From: Saccharicrinis aurantiacus
GTDB taxonomy: Bacteria > Bacteroidota > Bacteroidia > Bacteroidales > Marinilabiliaceae
Direction of reading: 5' to 3'
Length of the DNA: 64,000 nucleotides
Assembly (NCBI RefSeq): GCF_001660705.2
Contig: NZ_LYBV02000034.1
Coordinates: 231,715-295,714, forward strand
Shown here: piece after piece, positions 1 through 8,979 of the stretch
Position numbering within the stretch: the first letter of the stretch is position 1
Layout of the letters: every line of letters begins with the position of its first letter
Position numbers and translations under genes: made by a program
Notes under the pieces: generated by a model
The model's database searches: none
What the model was told of the DNA's origin: nothing
Seen by the model: only the letters and a program-made list of their open reading frames with translations

Positions 1-173
1 ATTAGCTATCATAAGAGTATGGAAAGCTGCTAATTTTATTATTCCGGAATTTCTCGTCTCATCCATATAATTATTAGATCCTATTTTGTAACTTTTTCAA
101 CCTCTAACAACAAAAACTTTCGTTCATCCTAACAAAATGGAAGATTCTGTATGAATTCACAGACTGGTAGTTA

Positions 174-207
174 GAAAAAATGCAAATGAATTAATTAAAA
201 ATTGCAT
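174..207 (-). terminator. Possible terminator of the sortilin-like gene
   Basis: Read on the minus strand, ATGCAA and TTGCAT form a six-pair stem (positions 202-207 and 180-185) followed by a run of T (175-180). It lies about 50 nt past the stop of the upstream minus-strand gene. The stem is short and AT-rich, so this is a weak call. The remainder of 1-255 shows nothing else I can name. Confidence 0.35.
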
Positions 208-255
208 AATTAATCCATTTACATTTTACTTCTACTTAGAAGATATCGAAATCAA

Positions 256-3200
256 CTATTCTATCATTAGCTTTTGACTCTTTATACCAAATTGTGTTCT
301 TACACTAATAATATAAAGTCCGCTCTCAAAATTATCAGCTGAAAGCTGAATGCTTTTTGAATTAGTTGAGGCATTATAGACTAACTTACCACTAGAAGCA
401 TACACATTAATTATTACGTCGCTCAAATTATTGCTGAGTTCTATTGTAATCAATCCTCCAGCTACAGGGTTAGGATACACTGTAAAGTTAGTATTTGATA
501 AAGTGCTAGTAGATGTAGCATTTTTTAGTCCTCGTGTTACTAAAAATTGCTGCCAACTCCCTGCACTCTCCGAGTTACATAACATACTATTACGAACATA
601 TAAGTCGTTATTTCCTTTTAGAGCATATATATCATTACCATAATCTATCATTGTAAATTTCTCCCAGTTACCAATATCATCTCGCTTACACGTCATTTCT
701 TTTGTTCCATCTTCCGAACTTACATACAAGCCATTACTCCCTTTAAAAGATACAGTGCCATCTCCATTATCTATAATTTCAAACTTTTCGGTGGAACCAA
801 CTGATGTTTTTTCACAAGTCATTAATTCTGGATCTTCTGAACTTATATAATCCAAACTACCTTGATTCTGGAAAGATACCAAATCTCCTGAGCTTGCCCC
901 ATCAGTAATGTCAATTGTAGTTTCAGAACTTAATATAGTTTCAGAACTTGAGCCGCCTTCTGGTCTGAGATCGCACCTAAGTTTGTAATCGTTATCTGCT
1001 TCAGGCGCTGTTTCTAAATTAATTGTAACTGTAGTTGTACCCGAACCCGAAGAAACTGTTTTCCTACCAGAACCTAGCCATGAGCCAGATGGGCTATTTA
1101 ATACAACTACCAAATCTCGACTTTTCGAAACTGTATATTTAATTTCAACTTTAATATTTTCGCTACTACTTATAGAGGATGGAAGATTGTTAAAACTTAC
1201 TGACTCAGATACAGAAGTTCCTCCCGGTATAGTTGCTTTATACCAGCCACTTCCCCATGCCGAACAGTAAAGTACATTTTGGTCGATAGGATCAGGTTGA
1301 ATTTCAACAATCTTATCAGGTTGACCTAAACCTTTATTTATTTTCATCCAACTGTTACCATCATCTTTAGATACATACAATCCTGGATTCATAAAATCGT
1401 CAACCATATCCGGAACCTGAGCAGGAACGGATACCATTATGTAATCCGAATTTGCTGGTGATGTTTCAGTTTCCCAAACATAAGGTGCTGCAAATATTTT
1501 ATCCCAGCTTGATCCGTTATCCTTACTTCTCCATACACCACCTGCTTCATATTCTTCCTGACGACTACCACACGAAATAAAAATGTCTTTTGTATTTTTG
1601 TCAATAAACACATTGTTTACCGATAAAATTTCAGAAGGTAATGTAACTTTTGACCATTCTCCTGCTTTATTAGTTGTTTTATACAAACCTCCCGGATCAT
1701 TTAAACCGCGTTTGTTTAATGCAGCGTATAAGGTACTTGAATTGTCAGGATCCATAGCTAATCTTCTTACACTACAATCGCTTGGTAGCCCTGAGTTTTT
1801 AAGTGTCCAATTAAAACCAGCATCAGTAGATTTATAAACACCATAAGCTCCTTTAGTAAGAGTACTTTCGTCAACAGAAGTTCCAACTTCTGAAACTGCT
1901 TTCCGAATAGTACAGAAATACATAATATCTGGATTATTCGGATCAAACATTAAAGAATATTGAAACGGAGCATTCCCAGTCGCTTCGAAAACAGTCGCAA
2001 TGTTTGTCCATGTTTTTCCTCCATCGGTAGATCGACGAACTTTTCCTTGGTGATCTTGACGCCACATAAGTATATATATAATATCTGGATCATTAGGATG
2101 AACTGCTACTGTTGATATTGAATGGGCCCCATCTTCGTTAACTTGTCCCTCTATTTGTTCTACGGCAACAGCATTTTTATCTGAATAAGATCCTAAATCA
2201 CTAGTTTGCCATAAACCATGCTCACCAGAACATAATAAAGTACGGCCCTCGACACCCGTTTCGTGAATCATTAACCTTCCAGGTAAATCACTGGTTCCAC
2301 GACTAATCCACTTCTTACTTCCATCTTCTGTTTCATAATCATCTACTTGATGCCAACTAGCACCCTTATCTGTACTACGGAGAGTTTGTTGTCCTATCCC
2401 AATAAATACATCACCTTCAATATTTATCGCTAAATGACGAGTTCCTTTGATTTCGCTCAATTCATCCATTTCACGTTGTAAATGAGCAAATTCGACGTTA
2501 GCATTTGCTGAATTTCCCTTCTCTTCCCAATAAGACTGATTATCGCCGCTTATCCAATATTTGCCATTTCGAGCACAAGCAAACCATGTGTTACCTCCAT
2601 CTTCAGTTTTCCAAAGATCACCAGGACCAAAACCTTTATCGTGTTTTTTATTATGACACAAGTAAATTTCATTTTTATCTGATGGATTAACCACTATTCT
2701 ATTGTATACAGACAAAATATTGTTTGGATAAGTAGTATACATATCCTTTGATTCATCTTTACTTATGCCAAACCAATAAGCCACTGACTTATGATAATAT
2801 TCCCTTGAAGTCCAATCTGTAATTGTTTGAAGATCTATACCTAAATTACCTGTAATACTAGTCCAACTAGAACCTTGGTCAGTACTTTTATACACACCCC
2901 CTGTCGAATTTACAGTACTACCATCAGCTGTGTATACCGATTGCTCAACAAGATATAGAATAAACTCATTGGTAGCCGAATTATAATAGGATGTTAAATC
3001 ACGGGGTAAATTATTTGGTAAACCTGTATTACTAGCATTCCAATTTTCTCCACCATCAGTACTCCTAAAAATACCATGACTTGTTGCCATTATTATTTTA
3101 TCCGGATTTTTTGGACTAATAATAATTCTTCCTACATCTAAATCATCTGAAATATTAGTAGCTACTTTTTTAAAGCTTTTACCTTTATCTGTAGTTTTTA

Positions 3201-3774
3201 ATACATAACCATAGTCGGCCCTATCCTGCTTTATTCCATTAGGTTTTTCCTCAGTTCTATGATTTTCCTTTACATTCCAGAAATCACCTGCTCCAATAAA
3301 CCAAATATTATCATTTGTTGGATCAATAGCAATATCAGCGTGAGCTCCACCTATATCATCAATTGAAGTCCAGGTTTTACCCCTATCACTTGTTGTAAAA
3401 ACTTCACCTTCACGCTCAATCGCAACACCAAAATCAGCATCTTGTAACGAAAACTCGATATCATGTACACGACGCATATCTAGGCCATTTCCATCAGAAT
3501 CTTTTATAGTTTGCCATGAATCACCATTATCCCATGTTCCATAGCTTACATGCATATCTGGTCCCATAAACATAGTATTAACATCGGTAGGATGACACCA
3601 GAACATTTCGTTATAACCAGACATTCCGGGGCCAAATTGAACCCATTCAACATCTTCTTCCGATGATATTTTTTGGGTTTTTATTTTATCAAAATAAGAA
3701 GTGTTTAATTGAGCAAATCCGTTCGTTACAAACGTCAAGGCCAATAAGTAGATTAGAATTGTGTGTTTTTTCAT
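256..3774 (-). CDS. Secreted Asp-box/sortilin-type beta-propeller protein with T9SS C-terminal sorting domain
   Basis: The product of 1172 aa begins with a signal peptide (MKKHTILIYLLALTFVTNGFAQ region); I chose the ATG at 3774 over an in-frame ATG 15 codons upstream because it places the signal peptide at the N-terminus. The body carries at least nine Asp-box motifs of the form S-x-D-x-G-x-x-W (for example STDGGENW, STDQGSSW, STDKGASW, STDGGKTW, SKDDGNSW), typical of VPS10/sortilin and BNR propellers. A beta-sandwich segment follows, then a fascin-like beta-trefoil (GSNGLYVSSEDG), and finally about 75 residues ending in a typical Por/T9SS sorting domain (FTVYPNPVAGG ... GLYIISV). It is expected to be exported by T9SS and attached to or released from the surface. 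The substrate is unknown; a GH74-like glycanase is possible but I do not see its catalytic signature. Flanked by a T9SS-unrelated lipoprotein gene. Confidence 0.85.
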   Translation of the reverse strand: MKKHTILIYLLALTFVTNGFAQLNTSYFDKIKTQKISSEEDVEWVQFGPGMSGYNEMFWCHPTDVNTMFMGPDMHVSYGTWDNGDSWQTIKDSDGNGLDMRRVHDIEFSLQDADFGVAIEREGEVFTTSDRGKTWTSIDDIGGAHADIAIDPTNDNIWFIGAGDFWNVKENHRTEEKPNGIKQDRADYGYVLKTTDKGKSFKKVATNISDDLDVGRIIISPKNPDKIIMATSHGIFRSTDGGENWNASNTGLPNNLPRDLTSYYNSATNEFILYLVEQSVYTADGSTVNSTGGVYKSTDQGSSWTSITGNLGIDLQTITDWTSREYYHKSVAYWFGISKDESKDMYTTYPNNILSVYNRIVVNPSDKNEIYLCHNKKHDKGFGPGDLWKTEDGGNTWFACARNGKYWISGDNQSYWEEKGNSANANVEFAHLQREMDELSEIKGTRHLAINIEGDVFIGIGQQTLRSTDKGASWHQVDDYETEDGSKKWISRGTSDLPGRLMIHETGVEGRTLLCSGEHGLWQTSDLGSYSDKNAVAVEQIEGQVNEDGAHSISTVAVHPNDPDIIYILMWRQDHQGKVRRSTDGGKTWTNIATVFEATGNAPFQYSLMFDPNNPDIMYFCTIRKAVSEVGTSVDESTLTKGAYGVYKSTDAGFNWTLKNSGLPSDCSVRRLAMDPDNSSTLYAALNKRGLNDPGGLYKTTNKAGEWSKVTLPSEILSVNNVFIDKNTKDIFISCGSRQEEYEAGGVWRSKDNGSSWDKIFAAPYVWETETSPANSDYIMVSVPAQVPDMVDDFMNPGLYVSKDDGNSWMKINKGLGQPDKIVEIQPDPIDQNVLYCSAWGSGWYKATIPGGTSVSESVSFNNLPSSISSSENIKVEIKYTVSKSRDLVVVLNSPSGSWLGSGRKTVSSGSGTTTVTINLETAPEADNDYKLRCDLRPEGGSSSETILSSETTIDITDGASSGDLVSFQNQGSLDYISSEDPELMTCEKTSVGSTEKFEIIDNGDGTVSFKGSNGLYVSSEDGTKEMTCKRDDIGNWEKFTMIDYGNDIYALKGNNDLYVRNSMLCNSESAGSWQQFLVTRGLKNATSTSTLSNTNFTVYPNPVAGGLITIELSNNLSDVIINVYASSGKLVYNASTNSKSIQLSADNFESGLYIISVRTQFGIKSQKLMIE

Positions 3775-3824
3775 AACTTTAAATTTTAATGATGTGTAGA
3801 TATTTTTATTTATTAACACTTGGT

Positions 3825-3832
3825 CAAATGTA
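3825..3832 (-). promoter_or_regulatory. Predicted -7 box (TACATTTG) of the sortilin-like gene
   Basis: On the minus strand the octamer TACATTTG fits the Bacteroidota -7 consensus TAnnTTTG. It would give a leader of about 45 nt to the ATG at 3774. No good -33 TTG is present at the usual distance, consistent with a promoter that needs an activator. Confidence 0.45.
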
Positions 3833-3849
3833 TGTTAATATATATTAAA

Positions 3850-3885
3850 TAATAGGGGTGTAACAGAATGGTTAATAGGGGTATA
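3850..3885. promoter_or_regulatory. Two 13-bp direct repeats upstream of the sortilin-like gene (candidate activator site)
   Basis: TAATAGGGGTGTA (3850-3862) and TAATAGGGGTATA (3873-3885) differ at one base and are 23 bp apart start to start, about two helical turns. They lie roughly 30-65 bp upstream of the start site implied by the TACATTTG box, where a class II activator would bind. The regulator is not identified. Confidence 0.4.
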
Positions 3886-4593
3886 TAATGCTGCTAACTA
3901 ATCATTTATAGACACGCAATTAATAACATAAGTATTACCAAATGATAAATAAATTGTTAACATGATGTATAATGAAGCGTTGTTCTGAAGTGAATACTTT
4001 TTCTATATTGCTACGCCAAGTGAGGGAAATTATATAATTAGACACCCATACATTAACTAATTATATATTAATACATTACATTGGTTTTTTCAAATATATA
4101 ATACCTATAATTAGAAATCAGATAATCGTAAGTTATATTCAGATAAAAAGGATAGAATAATATTATAATTGATTGATAACCAGCAATTAATAATATCTTA
4201 AACAAGGTAAAATGTCAGTGTAATTATTATAACAGCACTTTGAAACTTTTAAGGAAATAGAAAAAAATGGGGTAAAGTTGCAGTTATTATACACTTAAAT
4301 AAATAAATATCTGTGATCTGTAATTAATTTAGGTAAGAAAAAAGAGTCTATAATTTGAATATTATAAGAGTTAAAGAAATGACACTACTAAATCAGGGAT
4401 TAGTGCAATTGCTTATATGATGAGTCCAATTCGCTTAATATAATTGACAAACAACAAACCCTACTCTACAATAATAAAAAAGACACTCAAAGAAGTTCTA
4501 AAAACAATAAATCATCTTAAAATCAAATATTCAACAAAAAGCTGCCATATTTGTAATGTAATATATCAGCAAACCCTAATTAAAATTCATGTT
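3886..4593. other. AT-rich intergenic stretch, no gene recognised
   Basis: About 700 bases of very AT-rich sequence between a divergent pair of genes. I see no convincing ORF, RNA gene or strong promoter. An in-frame TTG at 4444 would extend the following lipoprotein by 50 residues, but that extension has no signal-peptide character and would bury the lipobox. Confidence 0.4.
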
Positions 4594-5097
4594 ATGAATA
4601 AAATTATTCTTGTTATTACTTGTCTTGTTATAATTTCGTGTAATCCTGGCAAAAGCGATTCTCCATCATATGTACTGAAAGCCAACCATAATAGAAATGC
4701 GACTGTTAATTCTAGCTATTTCAAAGGATCCACTTACCTATCAGTTTATTCACAGGTATATCAACGTAATGAACAACGCACATATGACCTAACTGTAATG
4801 GCTAGTATGAGAAATACCTCGCTAAGCGATTCAATTTATATTATTAGTGCTGATTACTATTCTACCAACGGAAAGTTATTAACAAGCTATATAAAATCCC
4901 CAATATATATTGCTCCAATGGAGACTGTTGAAATTGTTATTGAAGAAGATGATAAACGAGGAGGAACAGGAGCTAACTTTATTTTTAATTGGGCTTGTAA
5001 AGATTCTATTCAAGAACCATTTTTTGAAGGAATAATGACATCAACAACTGGCCAGCAAGGCTTATCTTTTGTGACTAATGGAATGCGTATAAAATAA
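4594..5097 (+). CDS. DUF3124-family lipoprotein
   Basis: The 167-aa product starts with a lipoprotein signal peptide ending in a lipobox with Cys16 (ITCLVIISC), so it should be an acylated envelope protein. The rest matches my memory of the DUF3124 family: a beta-rich domain with an R-N-T strand (MASMRNTSLSDSIYI), a D-Y-Y-S-T-N-G-K-L motif, an acidic VEIVIEEDD strand, GGTGANFIFNW and a C-terminal GQQGLSFV motif. No function is established for this family. The ATG at 4594 is preferred because it begins the signal peptide. The gene is monocistronic and convergent with the zinc protease gene that follows. Confidence 0.75.
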   Translation: MNKIILVITCLVIISCNPGKSDSPSYVLKANHNRNATVNSSYFKGSTYLSVYSQVYQRNEQRTYDLTVMASMRNTSLSDSIYIISADYYSTNGKLLTSYIKSPIYIAPMETVEIVIEEDDKRGGTGANFIFNWACKDSIQEPFFEGIMTSTTGQQGLSFVTNGMRIK

Positions 5098-5119
5098 AAA
5101 AGCCATCAATTACGATGGC
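5096..5119 (-). terminator. Terminator of the YugP-type protease gene
   Basis: GCCATC and GATGGC pair around a 6-nt loop (5102-5119). On the minus strand the stem is followed by TTTTTT, a good intrinsic terminator for the gene ending at 5148. For the plus strand the T-run is poor, so termination of the lipoprotein transcript here is less certain. Confidence 0.65.
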
Positions 5120-5147
5120 TCCTTGAATATAATTCGTTTATAATACC

Positions 5148-5840
5148 TTAGTCTCTATTTCCTAAATACATCATAACGTAATACATTAAAGTTACTAAGG
5201 CTGATAAAGCCGCAACAACATATGTATACGCTGCCCATTTTAAGGCATCTTTTGCTTGCTCTTGCAACTGCCCCGTTGCAATGCCACTAGTGTTTAACCA
5301 TGAAAGAGCTCTTTGAGTTGCATTTATTTCCACTGGCAAAGTAATAAAGGCAAATGCAGTAAAAACAGTATAACAAGCAATAATAACCTTCATTGCTAAA
5401 TCAAATGAAATAAACTGAGGCAATAAGAATCCCCCAAATAGCATTGCTATAAATATGAAGTTTAAAACTTTTGAGCTTATATTTTGTAATGGAACAAGCG
5501 TTGAGCGCATTTCCAGTGGTCTATAACCAACTGCATGCTGAACTGCATGACCGCATTCATGTGCAGCTACAGCTGCAGCTGAAACACTATTTCCATTATA
5601 TACATCCGGACTTAAGTTAACCGTTTTATTTGCAGGATTATAATGATCTGTAAGTTGTCCTCCTACTGAAACAATCTTAACATCATGAATTCCATTATCG
5701 CGTAACATTTTCTCTGCCACATCTCTGCCTGTTAAACCATAGTTTAATCTAACCTTAGAATACTTCTTAAACTTTGATTTCAATTTTGAGCTGACAGACC
5801 AACTCAATATTAAAAACCCAATAAATATTATCATTAACAT
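5148..5840 (-). CDS. Membrane zinc metallopeptidase, YugP family (neutral zinc metallopeptidase)
   Basis: The 230-aa protein has an N-terminal membrane anchor (residues 3-18), a soluble segment with the zinc-binding HEXXH motif at 94-98 (AAHECGHAVQHAVGY), and two or three further hydrophobic helices (about 128-172 and 203-225). This layout and length are typical of the YugP/Zn_peptidase_2 family. Its substrates are unknown in most bacteria; a role in membrane-protein turnover is inferred only from the fold. It is a single gene with its own terminator and is not obviously co-regulated with the upstream acyltransferase. Confidence 0.85.
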   Translation of the reverse strand: MLMIIFIGFLILSWSVSSKLKSKFKKYSKVRLNYGLTGRDVAEKMLRDNGIHDVKIVSVGGQLTDHYNPANKTVNLSPDVYNGNSVSAAAVAAHECGHAVQHAVGYRPLEMRSTLVPLQNISSKVLNFIFIAMLFGGFLLPQFISFDLAMKVIIACYTVFTAFAFITLPVEINATQRALSWLNTSGIATGQLQEQAKDALKWAAYTYVVAALSALVTLMYYVMMYLGNRD

Positions 5841-5958
5841 ACTCGTATATTTTTTACTTGTACAATACTCAAAAACTTTGCCATATTATCTTAATATGAC
5901 AATATTTCTAATCATCAATTATTCAATATTTGCTAAACTATTAGATAACATAAGGTTT

Positions 5959-7470
5959 CTAAAACCTAAAATAAATAAATGGCTTAACCTCTATTAAGCT
6001 AAATTGATATACAATTATTGATATAACAATAATGAATAATAATTTCAATATTACTGATGACTTAATAAATGAAACTTTTATTAACCGGTTAAGGTTATCA
6101 GGAAGCCAATGACTCATAAAACCAATAAAAATTAGAAATACAGCAAAGGAATGCTTCGCTAATATATAATTTATTGGATATATGGAGAAGGCGGACTGGA
6201 TACGATAGATAAACAAGTTAAAGGACTCGATATCGGAAGATCGGAATACAATCCACGTAAGTGTTATAAAGTGAAACGTAAAAACTCTGCCTAAAATCTT
6301 AGGAAATCTAAACCCTAAATTATGAGAAATTCGCAATAAAAATTTATCTATAAGAAGTGCAAAACCATGTAATGCACCCCAAATAACAAACATCCAACCT
6401 GCCCCATGCCACAAACCACCAAGAAGCATCGTAATCATTAAATTAAGGCCTTGGCGAAACTTCCCTTTTCTATTTCCTCCTAGAGGGATATACAAATAAT
6501 CTCTTAACCAGGATGATAATGAGATATGCCACCTATGCCAAAACTCAGTAACAGAAACAGACTTATACGGTGCATTAAAGTTCTGTGGTAAACGAAAGCC
6601 TAATAGAAGTGCCACACCAATTGCAATATCGGTATAGCCAGAAAAATCACAGTAAATTTGCAAAGTGTATGCATAGGCACCCAATAAAAGTTCCATCCCA
6701 CTATACATCATAGGTGAATCAAACACCCTATCCACAAGGTTAACTGATAGGTAATCTGAAATTACCATTTTCTTAAACAAGCCCATCATTATTAACCAAA
6801 CAGACCACCAAAACCACTTATAACTTAGTTGGTATCGTTTGTGTAATTGCGGAATGAACTCCCAGGCTCTAACAATAGGTCCGGCAACTAATTGCGGGAA
6901 AAATGATACATAAAATCCAAAATCTATGATGCTTTTAACAGCCTGCACCTTGCCCCTATATACATCCACTGAATAACTGATGGTTTGAAAGGTAAAGAAC
7001 GAAATACCAACTGGCAATATAATATCAGAAACAGTAAAGTGGGTACCCAATATTGCATTAAGAGAACTTGTATAATAGTTATTGATACTAATGTGAAGAT
7101 TGAAATATTCTGCAACTAAATCTGATATAAAATAGCTATATTTAAAGTAAGCCAATAAGCCGAGGTTTACAAATATACTTAGGCTTAGTAATATTTTTCG
7201 TTTTAATAAATTACTACTTCGAGAAATCCCTATACCAATTGAATAATCTATAATTGTTGAAAACACTAGTAACCCGAAATAGATACCCCCAGCTTTATAG
7301 TAGAAGAACAAACTACATGCAAAAAGAAAAGCATTACGTAATACACTCTTTTTATATAGGATAGCATTACCTAGCAATACAAAGCCAAAGAAAATCCAGA
7401 ATGCCATATGTGTATACACAAAGTTAGACTCTGGATTGTAAGTTAATATGGATAGTATCTGATCAATCAA
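5959..7470 (-). CDS. MBOAT-family O-acyltransferase (AlgI/DltB-like)
   Basis: This 503-aa polytopic membrane protein carries the MBOAT hallmarks: QLVAGPIVR near residue 195, the WHRWHISLSSWLRDYLYIPL block around 311-330, and the conserved histidine H355 in GGLWHGAGW. Such proteins move acyl groups (often acetyl or D-alanyl) from the cytoplasm to an extracytoplasmic acceptor. Its start is only 2 nt after the stop of an upstream SGNH-hydrolase gene, and MBOAT plus a periplasmic SGNH protein is the usual two-part system for O-acylating exopolysaccharide or wall glycans. The acceptor cannot be read from sequence; proximity to mltD makes peptidoglycan one option, but an exopolysaccharide is equally likely. 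Confidence 0.88.
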   Translation of the reverse strand: MIDQILSILTYNPESNFVYTHMAFWIFFGFVLLGNAILYKKSVLRNAFLFACSLFFYYKAGGIYFGLLVFSTIIDYSIGIGISRSSNLLKRKILLSLSIFVNLGLLAYFKYSYFISDLVAEYFNLHISINNYYTSSLNAILGTHFTVSDIILPVGISFFTFQTISYSVDVYRGKVQAVKSIIDFGFYVSFFPQLVAGPIVRAWEFIPQLHKRYQLSYKWFWWSVWLIMMGLFKKMVISDYLSVNLVDRVFDSPMMYSGMELLLGAYAYTLQIYCDFSGYTDIAIGVALLLGFRLPQNFNAPYKSVSVTEFWHRWHISLSSWLRDYLYIPLGGNRKGKFRQGLNLMITMLLGGLWHGAGWMFVIWGALHGFALLIDKFLLRISHNLGFRFPKILGRVFTFHFITLTWIVFRSSDIESFNLFIYRIQSAFSIYPINYILAKHSFAVFLIFIGFMSHWLPDNLNRLIKVSFIKSSVILKLLFIIVISIIVYQFSLIEVKPFIYFRF

Positions 7471-7472
7471 CT

Positions 7473-8903
7473 TTATTCATTTACAATGGTTTGACTATTC
7501 ATCTGACTAAAATCAGACATAATTGATTTATAAATCCATTCAGCAACTTTTTCACCACCTCTTTTATTGAAGTGGGTATAGTCTGACATGGCTAAGTGCG
7601 GAACTCCATTTGCCCATTTTATAATAGCTCCCTTTCCCCCCATAACTTCATACAAATCAAAAAAAGCGAATCCTGCTTCAACAGCTGCTTTCTTTTGTGC
7701 TTCTTTTATATCATAAACATGCGAATAAGAACTCACACTACCTTCATCTTCAAATGCTACATCTCCAACGCCCACAATAACTACAGGTACATTAGGTATC
7801 GTTTCTTTTAAAGTTAAAAGTTGCTTATAAAGCATTCGGTAATAAAAATGGTAATTTTTAGCCACAGTAGGAACCATATTAGTGCCATACTGAAGTATGA
7901 TCATCCCAATATCTAAATGAGATGCCATTGCCCTGAATAGTTCTTTATTTGTTTTATCAAGCCTAGGTGTTGATTGCCCTCGCATAGCAATATTATCAAC
8001 CGCAATACCACTTAAACTATCTAGTGTCATTCCCAAAAATAATGGGCTATCTGAAGTATTTAATTTTATAGTAAATCTCTTAGGAGTTTGTTTAAAAGAC
8101 CAATTAATCTCTGTTATGTCAGATTCTTGTTTGAGCGAATCAGAACTAATTAAAGTATTACCCCAGTAGGCATCTACAAGCAAAGGACTCTCAATATTTT
8201 TAACAAACATACGCGAATGATAATACTCTTTGGCAGAAGGTAGGGCACTCGGCGCTGTTGACACCTTAATGGATGCCCAGCCAGGCGACTGAATAGTATT
8301 AACTTTACCAACTAAACCATATTCGTTATTCGGTATTTCACGGGGGTATTTATATACAACATGCTCTTTCCAATCACCAGTATTACTAATCCAAACAGAA
8401 CTAAAGTGCTTGTGTGGGTCATATAATGGGATAAAACCAGGACCGGTTCCTCCAAAATCATTCTGAAAGGATGCTCGTAAATATCGTGTAATACGATCCC
8501 CTTCAATTTGAGAATCACCAAAATGAAGTACTCGAATTACTTTACCAGAAGAATTTGCTGTTAATATTTTTGAGTAGAAACTTTGAAGAAGCGGCTTAAA
8601 CTCATCGGAATATTCTAATTGTAAATCTTCCTGGCCTTTAAATTTATGAATTAAGGAAGTATCGACTAATTCAGTACCCTCTATAGTATCTGTTAATACA
8701 ATTAAAGTATCTAACTTTACACTAGAACTATTCTCAATAATAGCTTCCTCTCTATAAAATAAATTCTTCGTGTCGTTAAGAGATACCCATCTCAATTTTT
8801 GATTGCCCAATGGGATAACTCCAGAAGGAAACAATACTGAAATGCACAAAAACACAGCGCATATCAACAAAAAGGTAAAGAATATTTTAGGAGGTTTTAT
8901 CAT
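7473..8903 (-). CDS. Membrane-anchored periplasmic SGNH/GDSL hydrolase-like protein, partner of the MBOAT acyltransferase
   Basis: A 476-aa protein with an N-terminal signal anchor (about residues 8-28) and an SGNH domain: block I LHFGDSQIEGDR with nucleophile S131, an internal RGQS motif, a YGTN block, and a C-terminal DYTH that fits the catalytic Asp-x-x-His. The catalytic set therefore looks intact. In paired systems such as AlgI/AlgJ-X or PatA/PatB the SGNH partner completes the acyl transfer in the periplasm; by analogy this protein takes the acyl group handed over by the MBOAT protein encoded 2 nt downstream. A de-acylating esterase role is the alternative. Confidence 0.82.
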   Translation of the reverse strand: MIKPPKIFFTFLLICAVFLCISVLFPSGVIPLGNQKLRWVSLNDTKNLFYREEAIIENSSSVKLDTLIVLTDTIEGTELVDTSLIHKFKGQEDLQLEYSDEFKPLLQSFYSKILTANSSGKVIRVLHFGDSQIEGDRITRYLRASFQNDFGGTGPGFIPLYDPHKHFSSVWISNTGDWKEHVVYKYPREIPNNEYGLVGKVNTIQSPGWASIKVSTAPSALPSAKEYYHSRMFVKNIESPLLVDAYWGNTLISSDSLKQESDITEINWSFKQTPKRFTIKLNTSDSPLFLGMTLDSLSGIAVDNIAMRGQSTPRLDKTNKELFRAMASHLDIGMIILQYGTNMVPTVAKNYHFYYRMLYKQLLTLKETIPNVPVVIVGVGDVAFEDEGSVSSYSHVYDIKEAQKKAAVEAGFAFFDLYEVMGGKGAIIKWANGVPHLAMSDYTHFNKRGGEKVAEWIYKSIMSDFSQMNSQTIVNE

Positions 8904-8979
8904 TAGTTATAAGAAGTTCAGTTATATCTGAAAATCCAAGATAACAAAATCTAAATATATTAAAGCGCTACATGGCAAA

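Noticed and set aside
4444..4593. TTG start extending the DUF3124 lipoprotein by 50 residues
   Set aside because: It would bury the lipoprotein signal peptide inside the protein.
5953..5967. AGGTTT/AAACCT hairpin at the MBOAT stop as a terminator
   Set aside because: The loop is 3 nt, the stem overlaps the stop codon and no T-run follows on the minus strand.
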